A stretch of 43,919 bases of DNA from DATDAW01 sp036524675 (GCA_036524675.1 DATDBU010000172.1:1-43919); one strand, 5' to 3'; positions 8,812 to 18,248 are shown, counted from the stretch's first letter. The notes: generated by a model from the letters alone, not told the origin. Made by a program: numbers and translations.

Positions 8812-9702
8812 ATGCAGATCGAAACGTTCCAAATATTTTGCGATCTAGTCGAGACTGCCAGCTTTTCTCGGGCGGCGGAGATTCATGGGATCACACAGAG
8901 CGCCGTGAGCCAGCAGATACGCGCATTGGAACGGAAATTCCACGTGAGCCTCATTGAGCGTGGGAAGAAGCATTTCTCCGTGACGGAAGAAGGACGGGAG
9001 ATGTTGCGGTCGGCGAAAGAAATCCTGGCGGCCTATCATTCACTTGGGGAACGAATTTCAGAGCTCCGCACGAACGTCGCGGGGCGAATACGGATCGCGT
9101 CGGTGCACAGTATCGGGCTGCATGAACTGCCGCCATTGTTGAAAGTTTACCGCCAGAAGTTTCCGGAAATGGATGTCGCGCTAGCGTTGCTGCGATCGGC
9201 GCAGGTTTACCAAACCGTGCTCGAAGGTGAAGCCGATCTGGGGTTGGTGGCGTTTCCTGCGGAACGCAAGGGGCTCGAGGTGGAATCCTTTTGGCGAGAC
9301 AAATTGGTGTTGATTTGCCACCCGAATCACCGCTTGGGAAACCGGGATTGTATTCGGTTAAAAGATATTGATGGCGAACGGTTTGTGTCATTCTGCTACG
9401 ATCAGCCAACGCGGAAGGCGATTGATCGATTACTGGTTTCCGACGGTGTAAAGGTCCATATCACGATGGATTTCGACAATATCGAAACCGTTAAGCGGGT
9501 GATCGAAATCGAAAGCGGTATCGCGATCGTGCCCCATGCTGCGGTGAAAGAGGAAGTTCGTGCCGGAACGCTTGCCGCTGTCGAAATCGTAGGTGCCGAC
9601 ATGTGGCGCCCCTTGGGAATGGTGTTTAAACGAAGAAAGGCGCTGTCGGCAGGGCAACAAGCATTTGTTTCGTTGTTGAGATCGGCAAAAAAAGAATACT
9701 AA
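8812..9702 (+). CDS. LysR family transcriptional regulator
   Basis: A 296-aa LysR-type regulator. The winged HTH is at residues 1-60 (FSRAAEIHGITQSAVSQQIRALE), followed by the linker helix and a periplasmic-binding-like effector domain (about 90-290; GRIRIASVHSIG, then ADLGLVAFP). The sequence SAVSQQIRALE resembles CbbR/CysB-type readers. It is divergent from yggS (123 bp between starts), the usual location of a LysR operator, so it may regulate itself or yggS. The effector is unknown. Confidence 0.92.
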   Translation: MQIETFQIFCDLVETASFSRAAEIHGITQSAVSQQIRALERKFHVSLIERGKKHFSVTEEGREMLRSAKEILAAYHSLGERISELRTNVAGRIRIASVHSIGLHELPPLLKVYRQKFPEMDVALALLRSAQVYQTVLEGEADLGLVAFPAERKGLEVESFWRDKLVLICHPNHRLGNRDCIRLKDIDGERFVSFCYDQPTRKAIDRLLVSDGVKVHITMDFDNIETVKRVIEIESGIAIVPHAAVKEEVRAGTLAAVEIVGADMWRPLGMVFKRRKALSAGQQAFVSLLRSAKKEY

Positions 9703-9845
9703 TTAAGATCGATTCGAAGCTCGGATTCCAGATCACTGATTTCGTTATCAAGCACCGCGTTACCGAAAATCTGCCTCCTCAAAACTTAAAAACTCTCCGC
9801 CCAGGCGCCCTTGTCTTTGGAGTTCCGCGCGACTAATTTCATACT

Positions 9846-10322
9846 ATGGGAAAACCCGTTGTCGAAGTGCAACTGCGCGCCATCGTCCCGACCAATGGGG
9901 GAAGCGCAGTGTTTCTTGGCAATGCCGACAAGACGTTCGTCATTTATGTCGATCACTCGGTGGGCAGCGCCATTACGATGTTTATGCGCCGCACGCCGAA
10001 GGAAAGGCCGTTGACGCACGATTTGATGGGGCATTTGCTGGTGGCGCTTGGCGCAAAAGTTGAACGGGTGATTGTGAATGACCTTAAGAACGGGACTTAT
10101 TTTGCCCGCTTGATCATTACGGCCGAGAATGAAATTCAAGAAAGGAAACTGGTGGAGATTGATGCCCGACCCAGCGATTGCATTGCGATGGCGGTGCAAC
10201 AGCAGGCGCCGGTTTACATTGCCCAACATGTTTGGGATTCAGTCGACGATATGAGTGAAGTCCTCCGCAAAATGGAGGAAGGTGAGTTCTCTCCTGGGGA
10301 CGATCCGGACCTGAACGAATAA
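9846..10322 (+). CDS. Bifunctional nuclease family (BFN/DUF151) protein
   Basis: A 158-aa protein of the DUF151 (BFN) family, some members of which cleave DNA and RNA. Signatures are LGNADKTFVIYVDHSVG near residue 25, RPLTHDLM at 53 and the conserved DARPSDCIAMAVQQQAPVY near 105, the likely active centre. Length fits the family. It lies 99 bp before the amidoligase cassette on the same strand and could share its promoter. No other nuclease motif is present. Confidence 0.9.
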   Translation: MGKPVVEVQLRAIVPTNGGSAVFLGNADKTFVIYVDHSVGSAITMFMRRTPKERPLTHDLMGHLLVALGAKVERVIVNDLKNGTYFARLIITAENEIQERKLVEIDARPSDCIAMAVQQQAPVYIAQHVWDSVDDMSEVLRKMEEGEFSPGDDPDLNE

Positions 10323-10421
10323 GGCAATTTTCCTGTTGCGGGTTCGGGAGCAGTGGATACAAGTGCCGCCGCACATTTCCGTATCCGAAGAAAGCCGTCA
10401 AAACTTAACGGGAGCGCCCAA

Positions 10422-13118
10422 ATGTCCGCTCGAATAAGACAATCACTCTCCACGCCAAATTCGACCTTGCTTTCAAACTACACGAAAGAAAAGCTCTCGC
10501 ACTTGATCTTGGAAGAACCAATCTCCGAATTCAGCACAGGGAGCCCCAGAACGGACACCGTGCTGGGGCCGCAGGAGTTTGTTGCTCCGGATCTTGCGCA
10601 TCCGCTTCTCCAATTTTTTGGAAACCGGAAGCGGAATGAAATCCGCAATCTCGAGGACCGGATGGAGGTTACTCTCCGGGAGATGGGTGTCACGTTCGAT
10701 TTCGTGCGAGGGAAATCGGTGGCGCATCCGTGGTTTTGCGATCTTTTGCCGCACATTTTCGCTGACCATGAATGGAAGCAAATTACGGAGGCTTTCCGGC
10801 AACGGCTCAGGGCGTTTGAGTGCTTTTTGCATGACGTTTACGGCCCCAAGGAAATCCTGCGGAGCGGTGCATTGCCCATGCATCCGATTCTTGGGAGCCC
10901 ATATTTTCAGCGTGTCTGCCTGAGCCTGTCCCCACCGGACAATGCCTATATTCACCTCGCTGGAATGGCGATCACGCGAGACAAAACGGGGCATTTGATG
11001 GTCAAAAACCATTATTTCAGCCATGCCTCGGGTATTGCTTACATGATGCAAAATCGCCGTGCTCTGGCGCGGGTGATTCCGGAAATTTTCCGCGATTTCG
11101 CAGTGGCAAGTGTCGCTGAAACGCCGCTTTTCTTTCTCGAATCACTACGACAGATGTCACCCGATGTGGGAGACCCCACCGTCGTCCTTCTATCTCCCGG
11201 GACAGGTAGCGCGGTATATTCGGAACACAGCTTTCTTGCGCGGCGCATGGGCATTCCTCTGGTCCAGGGCGACGATTTGCTGGTACTCGACGACCACGTT
11301 TACCTGAAGACGGTCTCAGGACTCGAACAGGTTGATACGATTTACACGCGGGTTGCCGATGCGTGGCTCGATCCGCTTGTCTTTCGACGGGACTCCCGGC
11401 TCGGCGTGCCCGGGCTCGTCCATGCCGTGCGCAAGGGCAAGGTGCGACTCGTCAATGCGATTGGTTCTCAGCTGGCTGACGATCGGGCTCTGCTTTGTTT
11501 TTCGTCCCGGATCATCCGTTACTATCTCGGGGAGAATCCTGTTCTACCTATCGTCCCAAGCTATTGGATGGGTGACATCGACCAGCGCGAGGTCGTGTTT
11601 TCGAATCTTGAGAAATACCGTATCCGTCCCCTCACAGGCGAACGCGTTTTGGGGGATCCCGATGGAAAACCGCCGACTGCTGAGCAGATCGCGGAAATTC
11701 GTGCCGAGGTCAAAAAACATCCGCATCTTTTTGTCGCCCAGGAGATTATGGAAGGAGGCGACACGACCGTTTTCGACCAGGGCAAACAGGTCGATCGTAC
11801 GCAGGACCATATTGTTTTCGCAACGAGGCGAGGGCCAAACTATGAAGTTTTTCCGGGGGCGCTCACGCGTGTTTCGCCGGAAAGCAGTCGACTGATGGCT
11901 TCGGAATTGGGTGGCGGGAGCAAAGACTCATGGGTTTCGGCCCGGGCCGAGGAAGCGGTCACCATCTCCTATACGCGCAAACCCACTGCCGATCTGCGGC
12001 CCCCACCGCGACAGGTTACCAGCCGGGTAGCAGACAATTTTTATTGGATGGGCCGTTATCTGGAGCGGGCACATTGCGCTGCCTACATGGTTCAGATTAT
12101 TGAGACCCTTGAAATGGAGGAGCTTACGACCGCTGAACGCAAGCTTTATCGCCCGATGTGGAATCGACTCCTGCCGCCGCTTGAAAGCAGCAGCGCCTCC
12201 GGCGGGCGGCGTGGGATGACGACGGCATTGGAGCGGTACCGTCTATTGCTCGACCGGGTGCCAGGGACAGTCGTGAGCACGTTCAACCGCGCAATGCACA
12301 ACGCTGAGTCCCTCCAGGAAAGTCTTTCGCCGGAAGCATGGGGGACACTGGTGAAATTGAAAGCACAACTCGAGCGGCCACGGTTTCGCTTGGATCAAGG
12401 AGACGCCGAATATGCAAAAACCACGCGCCGCGTCGCCGATATCGTTGTGCAGTTGATTCCGCAATTTTTCGCGATTGCAGAAGGGTCGATGCTGGCCGAC
12501 AACGGTTGGAAGTTCTGCGAGGTCGGCCAGATGGTTGAGCGCGCTGCTGTTACGGCAAACGCGATGGTCTCCATTAGTAAATCGCTGACGAAGCAGGCTT
12601 CGCGAGGTGCGCAACATGCGGAAGAGATTGAGCTCTCGGCGTTTCTGCGTTTGCTCGGGACGCGCGATGCTTACCGGCGCGTTTATCAAATGCGCACGGC
12701 TCCGGCGCAGGTTCTCGAAATGCTTTGGGGTAACCCCGAGACACCTCGCTCGGTTGTCCGATGCTTGCAGCGGTGCTGCACACTTTTAAGGGAATCGATC
12801 AATGGGCGGGAAGGTCATTCCTCACGGGCGATCAATGAGCTGGAGGAGCTTATTTTCCGCCTGAAACGCATCAACTGGCATTTATTTTTTGTCTCGGCCG
12901 CCGATGACGAACTGGCTCGACCTGCTGCTCCGGGAACTTCGGCTGCGGCCGCCGAGAATGTTGAGGCCGGCGAATTCGCGTCACAAAGCCTGTCCAATCT
13001 TCTAAATGCGCTTTTGCGGCAAACGTTGGATATTCACGTCGCTATTTCCGACGGATTTTTGAGTCACCAGGCGATTATCGCCCAGCGTGAACAACTATTG
13101 TTCTCGGGATTCAAGTAA
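10422..13118 (+). CDS. Circularly permuted ATP-grasp ligase fused to alpha-E domain
   Basis: An 898-aa two-domain protein. Residues about 40-490 are a circularly permuted type-2 ATP-grasp (DUF404/407 style; MTRDKTGH-like region as AITRDKTGHLMVKNHYFSHA, NAIGSQLADDRALLCF, and YRIRPLTGERVL). From about 526 the alpha-E helical domain follows (SRVADNFYWMGRYLERAHCA). Elsewhere these two are often separate neighbouring genes. Family knowledge (Iyer and co-workers' analysis of amidoligases) predicts peptide-bond formation on an unknown peptide. ATG 10422 has GGAG seven bases upstream; a GTG at 10353 is in frame but lacks support. The stop is one base before the next start, so the transglutaminase is probably co-translated. 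Confidence 0.92.
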   Translation: MSARIRQSLSTPNSTLLSNYTKEKLSHLILEEPISEFSTGSPRTDTVLGPQEFVAPDLAHPLLQFFGNRKRNEIRNLEDRMEVTLREMGVTFDFVRGKSVAHPWFCDLLPHIFADHEWKQITEAFRQRLRAFECFLHDVYGPKEILRSGALPMHPILGSPYFQRVCLSLSPPDNAYIHLAGMAITRDKTGHLMVKNHYFSHASGIAYMMQNRRALARVIPEIFRDFAVASVAETPLFFLESLRQMSPDVGDPTVVLLSPGTGSAVYSEHSFLARRMGIPLVQGDDLLVLDDHVYLKTVSGLEQVDTIYTRVADAWLDPLVFRRDSRLGVPGLVHAVRKGKVRLVNAIGSQLADDRALLCFSSRIIRYYLGENPVLPIVPSYWMGDIDQREVVFSNLEKYRIRPLTGERVLGDPDGKPPTAEQIAEIRAEVKKHPHLFVAQEIMEGGDTTVFDQGKQVDRTQDHIVFATRRGPNYEVFPGALTRVSPESSRLMASELGGGSKDSWVSARAEEAVTISYTRKPTADLRPPPRQVTSRVADNFYWMGRYLERAHCAAYMVQIIETLEMEELTTAERKLYRPMWNRLLPPLESSSASGGRRGMTTALERYRLLLDRVPGTVVSTFNRAMHNAESLQESLSPEAWGTLVKLKAQLERPRFRLDQGDAEYAKTTRRVADIVVQLIPQFFAIAEGSMLADNGWKFCEVGQMVERAAVTANAMVSISKSLTKQASRGAQHAEEIELSAFLRLLGTRDAYRRVYQMRTAPAQVLEMLWGNPETPRSVVRCLQRCCTLLRESINGREGHSSRAINELEELIFRLKRINWHLFFVSAADDELARPAAPGTSAAAAENVEAGEFASQSLSNLLNALLRQTLDIHVAISDGFLSHQAIIAQREQLLFSGFK

Positions 13119-13119
13119 C

Positions 13120-14001
13120 ATGCTTTTCGAAATCTCACATGTGACGGATTACGTTTACGGGGTTGTTGCTGCGGAAGCGTACATTGAGGCGCGCTTGCAG
13201 CCCCTCGAACGGCCTGGACAGCAGATTCTCAAGCGCAAGTTGGTCATCGCTCCCAATGCTGCCACGTCGATTTACACGGATTTTTTCGGAAACACAGTCG
13301 AGTTTTTTTCGCTGCCGTACCGGCATCGGAAACTCACGATCACCAACCAGTTTGTTGTTCGGACTAAAAAACAGCAGCTACCCGATGAAGCTCTAGACGT
13401 TTCCGTCCAGGAAGCACGGCAACTCCTGGGTGCGTCGATGGCCGATGTTTTTGATTATTTGCAGCCGACCGAAACGGTAAAGGTCAACAAAGAAGCCGTG
13501 CAGTGGACGAAGCGTTATCTGCCCGGCAAAGCCCCGCTCCGGACGGCTCTGGAAGCTCTGAACAAAGCGATTTACGAAGGATTCGAATACCGCAAAGGCA
13601 GCACGGATAATTCCACGCCGTTGGCCACGATCTGGCGGGAGAAAAAAGGAGTTTGCCAGGATTTTGCGCATGTAATGCTCAGTATTTTGCGCACGGCTGG
13701 TCTTCCGGCGCGCTACGTGTGCGGGTATATCGACGCTTTCCCTGGCGAAGATGATTCGCGGTTGGTAGGAACCATGGCCACACACGCGTGGGTCGAAGTG
13801 TTGCTGCCGGGACAAAACTGGGTGGCGCTCGATCCGACCAACGACCAATGGTGTGCCGATCGGCATGTTGCGGTTTCTTTCGGGCGCGACTTCCGCGACG
13901 CTGCCCCGTTGCGCGGGACTTTCAAAGGCTCGGGTGGCCAAAGCCTGAAGGCGCGTGTTTTTATGAAAAAGCTTCCGCCAGGAAAGGCGCCAAAGGGCTA
14001 A
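13120..14001 (+). CDS. Transglutaminase-like protein with bacterial N-terminal domain (first copy)
   Basis: A 293-aa protein. The N-terminal beta domain (about 1-90, MLFEISHVTDYVY) is typical of bacterial transglutaminase-like proteins. The papain-like core carries Cys179 (KGVCQDFAH), His222 (THAWVEV) and Asp238 (ALDPTND), a complete triad. It may act as a peptidase or as a transferase of an amide or peptide. It starts one base after the ATP-grasp/alpha-E stop, tight coupling. No signal peptide, so it acts in the cytoplasm unless exported otherwise. Confidence 0.92.
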   Translation: MLFEISHVTDYVYGVVAAEAYIEARLQPLERPGQQILKRKLVIAPNAATSIYTDFFGNTVEFFSLPYRHRKLTITNQFVVRTKKQQLPDEALDVSVQEARQLLGASMADVFDYLQPTETVKVNKEAVQWTKRYLPGKAPLRTALEALNKAIYEGFEYRKGSTDNSTPLATIWREKKGVCQDFAHVMLSILRTAGLPARYVCGYIDAFPGEDDSRLVGTMATHAWVEVLLPGQNWVALDPTNDQWCADRHVAVSFGRDFRDAAPLRGTFKGSGGQSLKARVFMKKLPPGKAPKG

Positions 14002-14071
14002 AACTTCGTGCCAAGTGCCCGTGCTGCGGTTACAAACGATGTGTTCCACAGCTCCACGGGAAAAATCAGGG

Positions 14072-14929
14072 ATGCGCCTTAAAATTCACAGCCATACTCG
14101 GTACGATTACGAAAAACCTGCCAGTTTCTCTCCCCACATCATACGGCTTTTCCCGCGTCAGGATGTTTCTCAGTCCCTAAAAAGATCCCGGTTTACGACC
14201 GACGAATCGGCGGTCGTTCAACATCGACGGGACATTTTTGACAACCAAGTCGCACGGTGTTTCCTGCCGAAAAAAGGCAAAACCCTCAAGTTCGACGTGC
14301 GACTTGACATCGAGCTCACGGAGCGCAGCGCGTTTGATTTTTTGCTCGACAATCACGTCATCAATTTTCCCTTTGCGTATACGGCTCGAGAACGCGCGAT
14401 CCTCGCGCCTTACCTGCATCAATCCGCCGAGGAATGGGTCGTTGCGGGTGACATTTGGAATGTGAAACCGGGTCAATCCACCGTGGAAGCCCTTATTTCA
14501 CTGAACGAAGCCCTCAACAGCAAGATCCAATACGAACGCCGCGAAGAAGGCGAGGCTTGGCTTCCGGCGGAAACCGTCCGCGTTCGGCGCGGATCGTGCC
14601 GCGATTTTTCGCGACTCGCGGCTTCATTGCTGCGGTCCGCAGGCGTAGCGGTACGAATGGTCAGCGGTTACGTCTGCGAATTTGGCAAACCTGAAGAAGC
14701 CAAACGGGCCGTTGGATCTCTTCATGCGTGGATTGAAGCGTATCTCCCCGGCGCAGGCTGGCTGGGCATGGATCCCACAAACGGCGTTTTGACCGATCAC
14801 CATTTCATCGCGTCCGCCGTCGGTTTGCATCCGGAAGACATTTCACCCGTGGCTGGCTCGTACTACGGCAGGGAACGTATTCCGGCGCAAATGACCACCA
14901 CCCTGTCTCTGGAACCCCTTTATAAATGA
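14072..14929 (+). CDS. Transglutaminase-like protein (second copy), split from DUF2126
   Basis: A 285-aa papain-fold protein with Cys176 (RRGSCRDFSRL), His218 (GSLHAWIEAY) and Asp234 (GMDPTNG). The R-G-S-C-R-D-F-S motif differs from the first copy's G-V-C-Q-D-F-A and marks a separate subfamily, which elsewhere is fused N-terminally to DUF2126. Here its stop overlaps the DUF2126 start by four bases (ATGA), so the two are made stoichiometrically. ATG 14072 (MRLKIHSHTRYDYE) fits the family N-terminus; the 19 codons upstream do not. Confidence 0.9.
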   Translation: MRLKIHSHTRYDYEKPASFSPHIIRLFPRQDVSQSLKRSRFTTDESAVVQHRRDIFDNQVARCFLPKKGKTLKFDVRLDIELTERSAFDFLLDNHVINFPFAYTARERAILAPYLHQSAEEWVVAGDIWNVKPGQSTVEALISLNEALNSKIQYERREEGEAWLPAETVRVRRGSCRDFSRLAASLLRSAGVAVRMVSGYVCEFGKPEEAKRAVGSLHAWIEAYLPGAGWLGMDPTNGVLTDHHFIASAVGLHPEDISPVAGSYYGRERIPAQMTTTLSLEPLYK

Positions 14930-16914
14930 ATCTTCCCATCTCACTCAGTGCTCCCGCGGAGAACGTCGAAGCTATCTTCGCAGAAAGGAAAGTCCGGATG
15001 ACCCTTGGCGGTGAACCGACGCTGATCCCGATCAATCCCGACGGCCCGGAATGGTCTGTGACAGCGGTCGGTCCCACCAAACTGAACTATGCCTATGCGT
15101 TTTCGGATAGGGTTATTGCCGATGTCCTGCCTGGCGCGGCGATTTTTTATTCGCCAGGCAAATCGTATCCGGGAGAAGTCAACCCGCGGTGGGTTCTGAA
15201 CGTAATCAGTCGGAAAGACGGAAAACCACTCATTGATCTGCCTTTCTCCAGCGAACCGATTGCGGCGGCCGTCGTGGATCAGTTCCGGCGTCGCATCGGC
15301 AAAAAGCTTGGTGTTTCCGGGACGTGGATCAAAGGCATTTCCACTGAAGCCCAGTCATCGGTCGTTTGGATTCTGCCGCTGGACCATGATGATACGGACT
15401 GGCAGTCTGCCTCGTGGAAACGGAAGACCATGCGCCTCATCGAGGTGGAAGGTGCCGCTGGATTGCGTCTTCCTCTTGGCGAAGTGCCGGAGGGAATCAG
15501 CCGCCGCGCATTGACGATCGAGTGGAAAAACGGGGCGATGTCGATCTTTTTCCCGCCCCTGATGCAGGGCCCATTTTTGGAATTGCTGGAAATCGTGAAC
15601 GGCATCATGACACAGACCGGTGCCGCCAATGTCCGGCTGCAGGGCTATGTCCCAAGCGATGAAGGAGGCATTTGGGCGAAGCTCGGCGTCGCCTCCGATC
15701 CTGGCGTGCTGGAGATCAATATCCCGCCATGCCAGGATTGGGCAGAGTACGCACGCTGGATGCACACGGTCGAACGAACGGGCACCAAAACGGGGCTACG
15801 ATCGATCAAAATCGTCAACGGCGTGGAGTTCGGCACGGGCGGCGGCAACCATCTTTGTTTTGGTGGGCCAAGTACGGATGAAAATCCGTTCTTCACGCGA
15901 CCTGGTTGGCTCACGTCGATCCTCCGTTTCTGGCAGCATCACCCGAGCCTGTCTTATCTCTTCACCGGCATGTACGTCGGCTCGTCTTCGCAGGCGCCCC
16001 GGACTGACGAATCCGCACGCGACTTGTACGACCTCGAAATGGCCTACCACTATCTCGAGTCGCTGCCGGCAGGCGATCATCGGCAGATCATCAATGAAAC
16101 CCTGCGACATCTGCACATTGACGGCTCCGGCAACACACATCGCAGCGAAGTGAGTTTCGACAAGTTTTGGAACACCAGCTGGCCGGGCGGCGCGCTTGGA
16201 ATTGTTGAATTTCGGGCCGTCGAAACGTTGCCGGGAGCCGAAGCGATGTCCTCCGTGGCGCTGCTCTGGCGCGCTTTGGCAGCGGTTTTACTCGCCAACC
16301 CTTACCGTAGGCCGCTGAAAGCTTTTGGAACCGACCTCCATAACCGTTATTTTCTTCCGTCCTTCCTCTGGAACGATCTTGAAAGCGTCCTGGCTTTTCT
16401 CGAGAAACACGGCATCGACCTTCCGTCTAAAATCTTCTATTCGATTTGGGACTGGCGTCTGCCCGTCATGCTTGAAACCGCCGTCGGAGGCGCGACGGTC
16501 ACCATTCGCAAAGCCCTGGAGAGCTGGCCGTTGCTTTGCGAAACGCCTCTTGAGGGGGGAAGTACGAGCCGCTTTGTCGATACCTCCATCGAGCGCATTG
16601 AGATCACCTCTGACGCGCCGGTCGAGGCCCGTTTTCAAGGCCGTAAACTGCCGCTGGTCGAATTTCCTAGTCAAAAATTCGGCGCCGGATTGCGTTTCCG
16701 GAAAAGCGCTCTCTATCCATCGCTGCACCCGGGAATTCCCCCGCAACTGCCTTTGGACGTAGATCTCACGCATAAAGGAGAAAGCCGGATTTTTCAGCTG
16801 CAACCCGATCAAAATAGTTTCTCAGGACCGTTTGAGACCAAGCTGCATGAGCCGCGACCTGACTGCCGCCGTTCCAGTGAGTCCAGTGTGACCTACGATT
16901 TACGTTTGCCCTGA
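14926..16914 (+). CDS. DUF2126 domain protein (predicted permuted glutamine-synthetase-like amidoligase)
   Basis: A 662-aa DUF2126 protein. MTLGGEPTLIPIN near residue 25, GGGNHLCFGGPSTDENPF near 305 and HPSLSYLFTGMYVGSSSQAP near 345 are the family landmarks. Family analysis (Iyer and co-workers) places these ligases in a circularly permuted glutamine-synthetase-like fold forming amide bonds; this is from memory, not shown here. In many bacteria DUF2126 follows a transglutaminase in one polypeptide of about 1,100 residues, whereas here the pair is split with an ATGA overlap. It closes the four-gene cassette. Confidence 0.88.
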   Translation: MNLPISLSAPAENVEAIFAERKVRMTLGGEPTLIPINPDGPEWSVTAVGPTKLNYAYAFSDRVIADVLPGAAIFYSPGKSYPGEVNPRWVLNVISRKDGKPLIDLPFSSEPIAAAVVDQFRRRIGKKLGVSGTWIKGISTEAQSSVVWILPLDHDDTDWQSASWKRKTMRLIEVEGAAGLRLPLGEVPEGISRRALTIEWKNGAMSIFFPPLMQGPFLELLEIVNGIMTQTGAANVRLQGYVPSDEGGIWAKLGVASDPGVLEINIPPCQDWAEYARWMHTVERTGTKTGLRSIKIVNGVEFGTGGGNHLCFGGPSTDENPFFTRPGWLTSILRFWQHHPSLSYLFTGMYVGSSSQAPRTDESARDLYDLEMAYHYLESLPAGDHRQIINETLRHLHIDGSGNTHRSEVSFDKFWNTSWPGGALGIVEFRAVETLPGAEAMSSVALLWRALAAVLLANPYRRPLKAFGTDLHNRYFLPSFLWNDLESVLAFLEKHGIDLPSKIFYSIWDWRLPVMLETAVGGATVTIRKALESWPLLCETPLEGGSTSRFVDTSIERIEITSDAPVEARFQGRKLPLVEFPSQKFGAGLRFRKSALYPSLHPGIPPQLPLDVDLTHKGESRIFQLQPDQNSFSGPFETKLHEPRPDCRRSSESSVTYDLRLP

Positions 16915-17005
16915 TAAATACTCTTGCTCTTTGCGGACAGCCGTCTCGGGAAAATCGATCGATGGCTGAAATGAGACATCCGGCCTCCCAGAAGTTTTCG
17001 ACCTT

Positions 17006-17051
17006 AAAGCAAAAGCTAGAGCAGGAGTAAGAGTAAGAGGTAAGATTAAAG
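17006..17051 (+). repeat. Purine-rich AAG/GAGTAA tract before mrp
   Basis: A low-complexity run of GAGTAAGAGTAAGAGG-type units immediately upstream of the mrp start (17059). It is related in composition to the AAAGTTAAAG tracts at 6141 and 43899. It may supply a purine-rich ribosome-loading region for mrp, or it may just be an intergenic repeat. Confidence 0.5.
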
Positions 17052-17058
17052 CTGCACC

Positions 17059-18117
17059 ATGTTCTTCAAATCCATCTCCCAGGATCAGGTTCGTGATCAA
17101 TTGAAGCGGGTCAAATACCCCGGTTTCAGCCGCGACATCGTGTCGTTCGGAATCGTCCGCGAAATAGCTCTTTCCGGCAAAGACGTTACTGTCCGCATGT
17201 CGCTGGCCACAAACGATCCTGCCATCCCGCAATCGATCAAAACTGAATCCGAAAAAGCGTTGCGAGAACTCCAGGGTGTCGGCGCCGTCAAAGTAATTAT
17301 CGATATACAGGCTCCTCCGCAGGGGGCTGCATCGGGAGCCGCCGCGGTTGGTGCGACGTCCATTCCGGGGGTCAAACGCGTTTTTGCGGTTGCCAGCGGC
17401 AAAGGCGGCGTTGGTAAATCCACAGTCGCTGCAAATCTGGCCTGTGCCCTCGCTGAGCAAGGTGGCAGCGTGGGACTTTGTGATTGCGACATGTACGGAC
17501 CGAGCATTTCCCTGATGTTTGGTTCGCGCGACCGCCCGGGGGCAACCGAGCAAAATCAGATCATTCCCGTCGAGCGCTATGGCCTCAAACTGATGTCGAT
17601 GGGATTTCTTCTCGACGACGCTTCCCCGGCGATTCTGCGCGGGCCGATGGTGACCCGATATACCCAGCAATTTCTGCGTCAGGTCGAATGGGGCGACCTC
17701 GACATCCTCGTCCTCGACCTTCCGCCTGGCACGGGCGACATTCAGCTCACGATCGTGCAAACGGTCGCCCTCGCTGGTGCCGTTATCGTTACGACTCCAC
17801 AGGAGGTCGCCTTGATCGATGCGAGGAAAGCCGCCTCGATGTTCAGCAAGGTCAACGTCCCCATTCTCGGAATCATCGAAAACATGAGCTACTTCCTGTC
17901 GCCGAGCGATGGGAAGCGTTACGACATTTTTGGATCCGGCGGCGGCCAACGCGAATCCAAACGGTTGAATGTCCCGTTTTTGGGTGAGATCCCCATCGAT
18001 ATCGCCACCCGCGAATCTGGCGACCGCGGCCGTCCCATTGTCCTGGAAAAACCTGACTCTCCGGTGTCTGCAGCCTTCCTGAAAATCGCCGCCGATTTGA
18101 ACCGCGCGTTCGTGTAG
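17059..18117 (+). CDS. mrp: Mrp/NBP35 family P-loop ATPase (Fe-S carrier family), CxxC absent
   Basis: A 352-aa protein with an N-terminal MIP18/DUF59 domain (about 1-88) and a deviant Walker A SGKGGVGKS (113-121), followed by LCDCDMYGPS and VLDLPPGTGD. Family members carry Fe-S clusters to apoproteins. The usual CxxC cluster-binding pair after ENMSY is missing: the segment reads ENMSYFLSPSDGKRYDIFG (about 274-292). This resembles a natural Cys-free subtype rather than decay, since all ATPase motifs remain. ATG 17059 is preceded by a purine-rich tract. It is convergent with the SNase-HhH gene. Confidence 0.92.
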   Translation: MFFKSISQDQVRDQLKRVKYPGFSRDIVSFGIVREIALSGKDVTVRMSLATNDPAIPQSIKTESEKALRELQGVGAVKVIIDIQAPPQGAASGAAAVGATSIPGVKRVFAVASGKGGVGKSTVAANLACALAEQGGSVGLCDCDMYGPSISLMFGSRDRPGATEQNQIIPVERYGLKLMSMGFLLDDASPAILRGPMVTRYTQQFLRQVEWGDLDILVLDLPPGTGDIQLTIVQTVALAGAVIVTTPQEVALIDARKAASMFSKVNVPILGIIENMSYFLSPSDGKRYDIFGSGGGQRESKRLNVPFLGEIPIDIATRESGDRGRPIVLEKPDSPVSAAFLKIAADLNRAFV

Positions 18118-18186
18118 TGGTGGCAGCAGCATTCGCTGTGTGCAAACGGCCATCCGGACAGTTTACGAATGTCAATGTCGGCAGAG

Positions 18187-18204
18187 CGGGGCACGGCGTG
18201 CCCG
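18187..18204. terminator. Weak hairpin between convergent genes
   Basis: GGGCAC-GGC-GTGCCC, a six-pair stem in the 131-bp gap between mrp and the convergent nuclease gene. There is no T-run after it, so intrinsic termination is uncertain. Confidence 0.25.
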
Positions 18205-18248
18205 TCGTTGATCGGTGATTGAGCGTGATCCGCGGAGTCTTTCTCCGA

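Noticed and set aside
16900..18153. Long minus-strand reading opposite mrp
   Set aside because: It mirrors mrp codons antisense; mrp has intact P-loop motifs and is the real gene.
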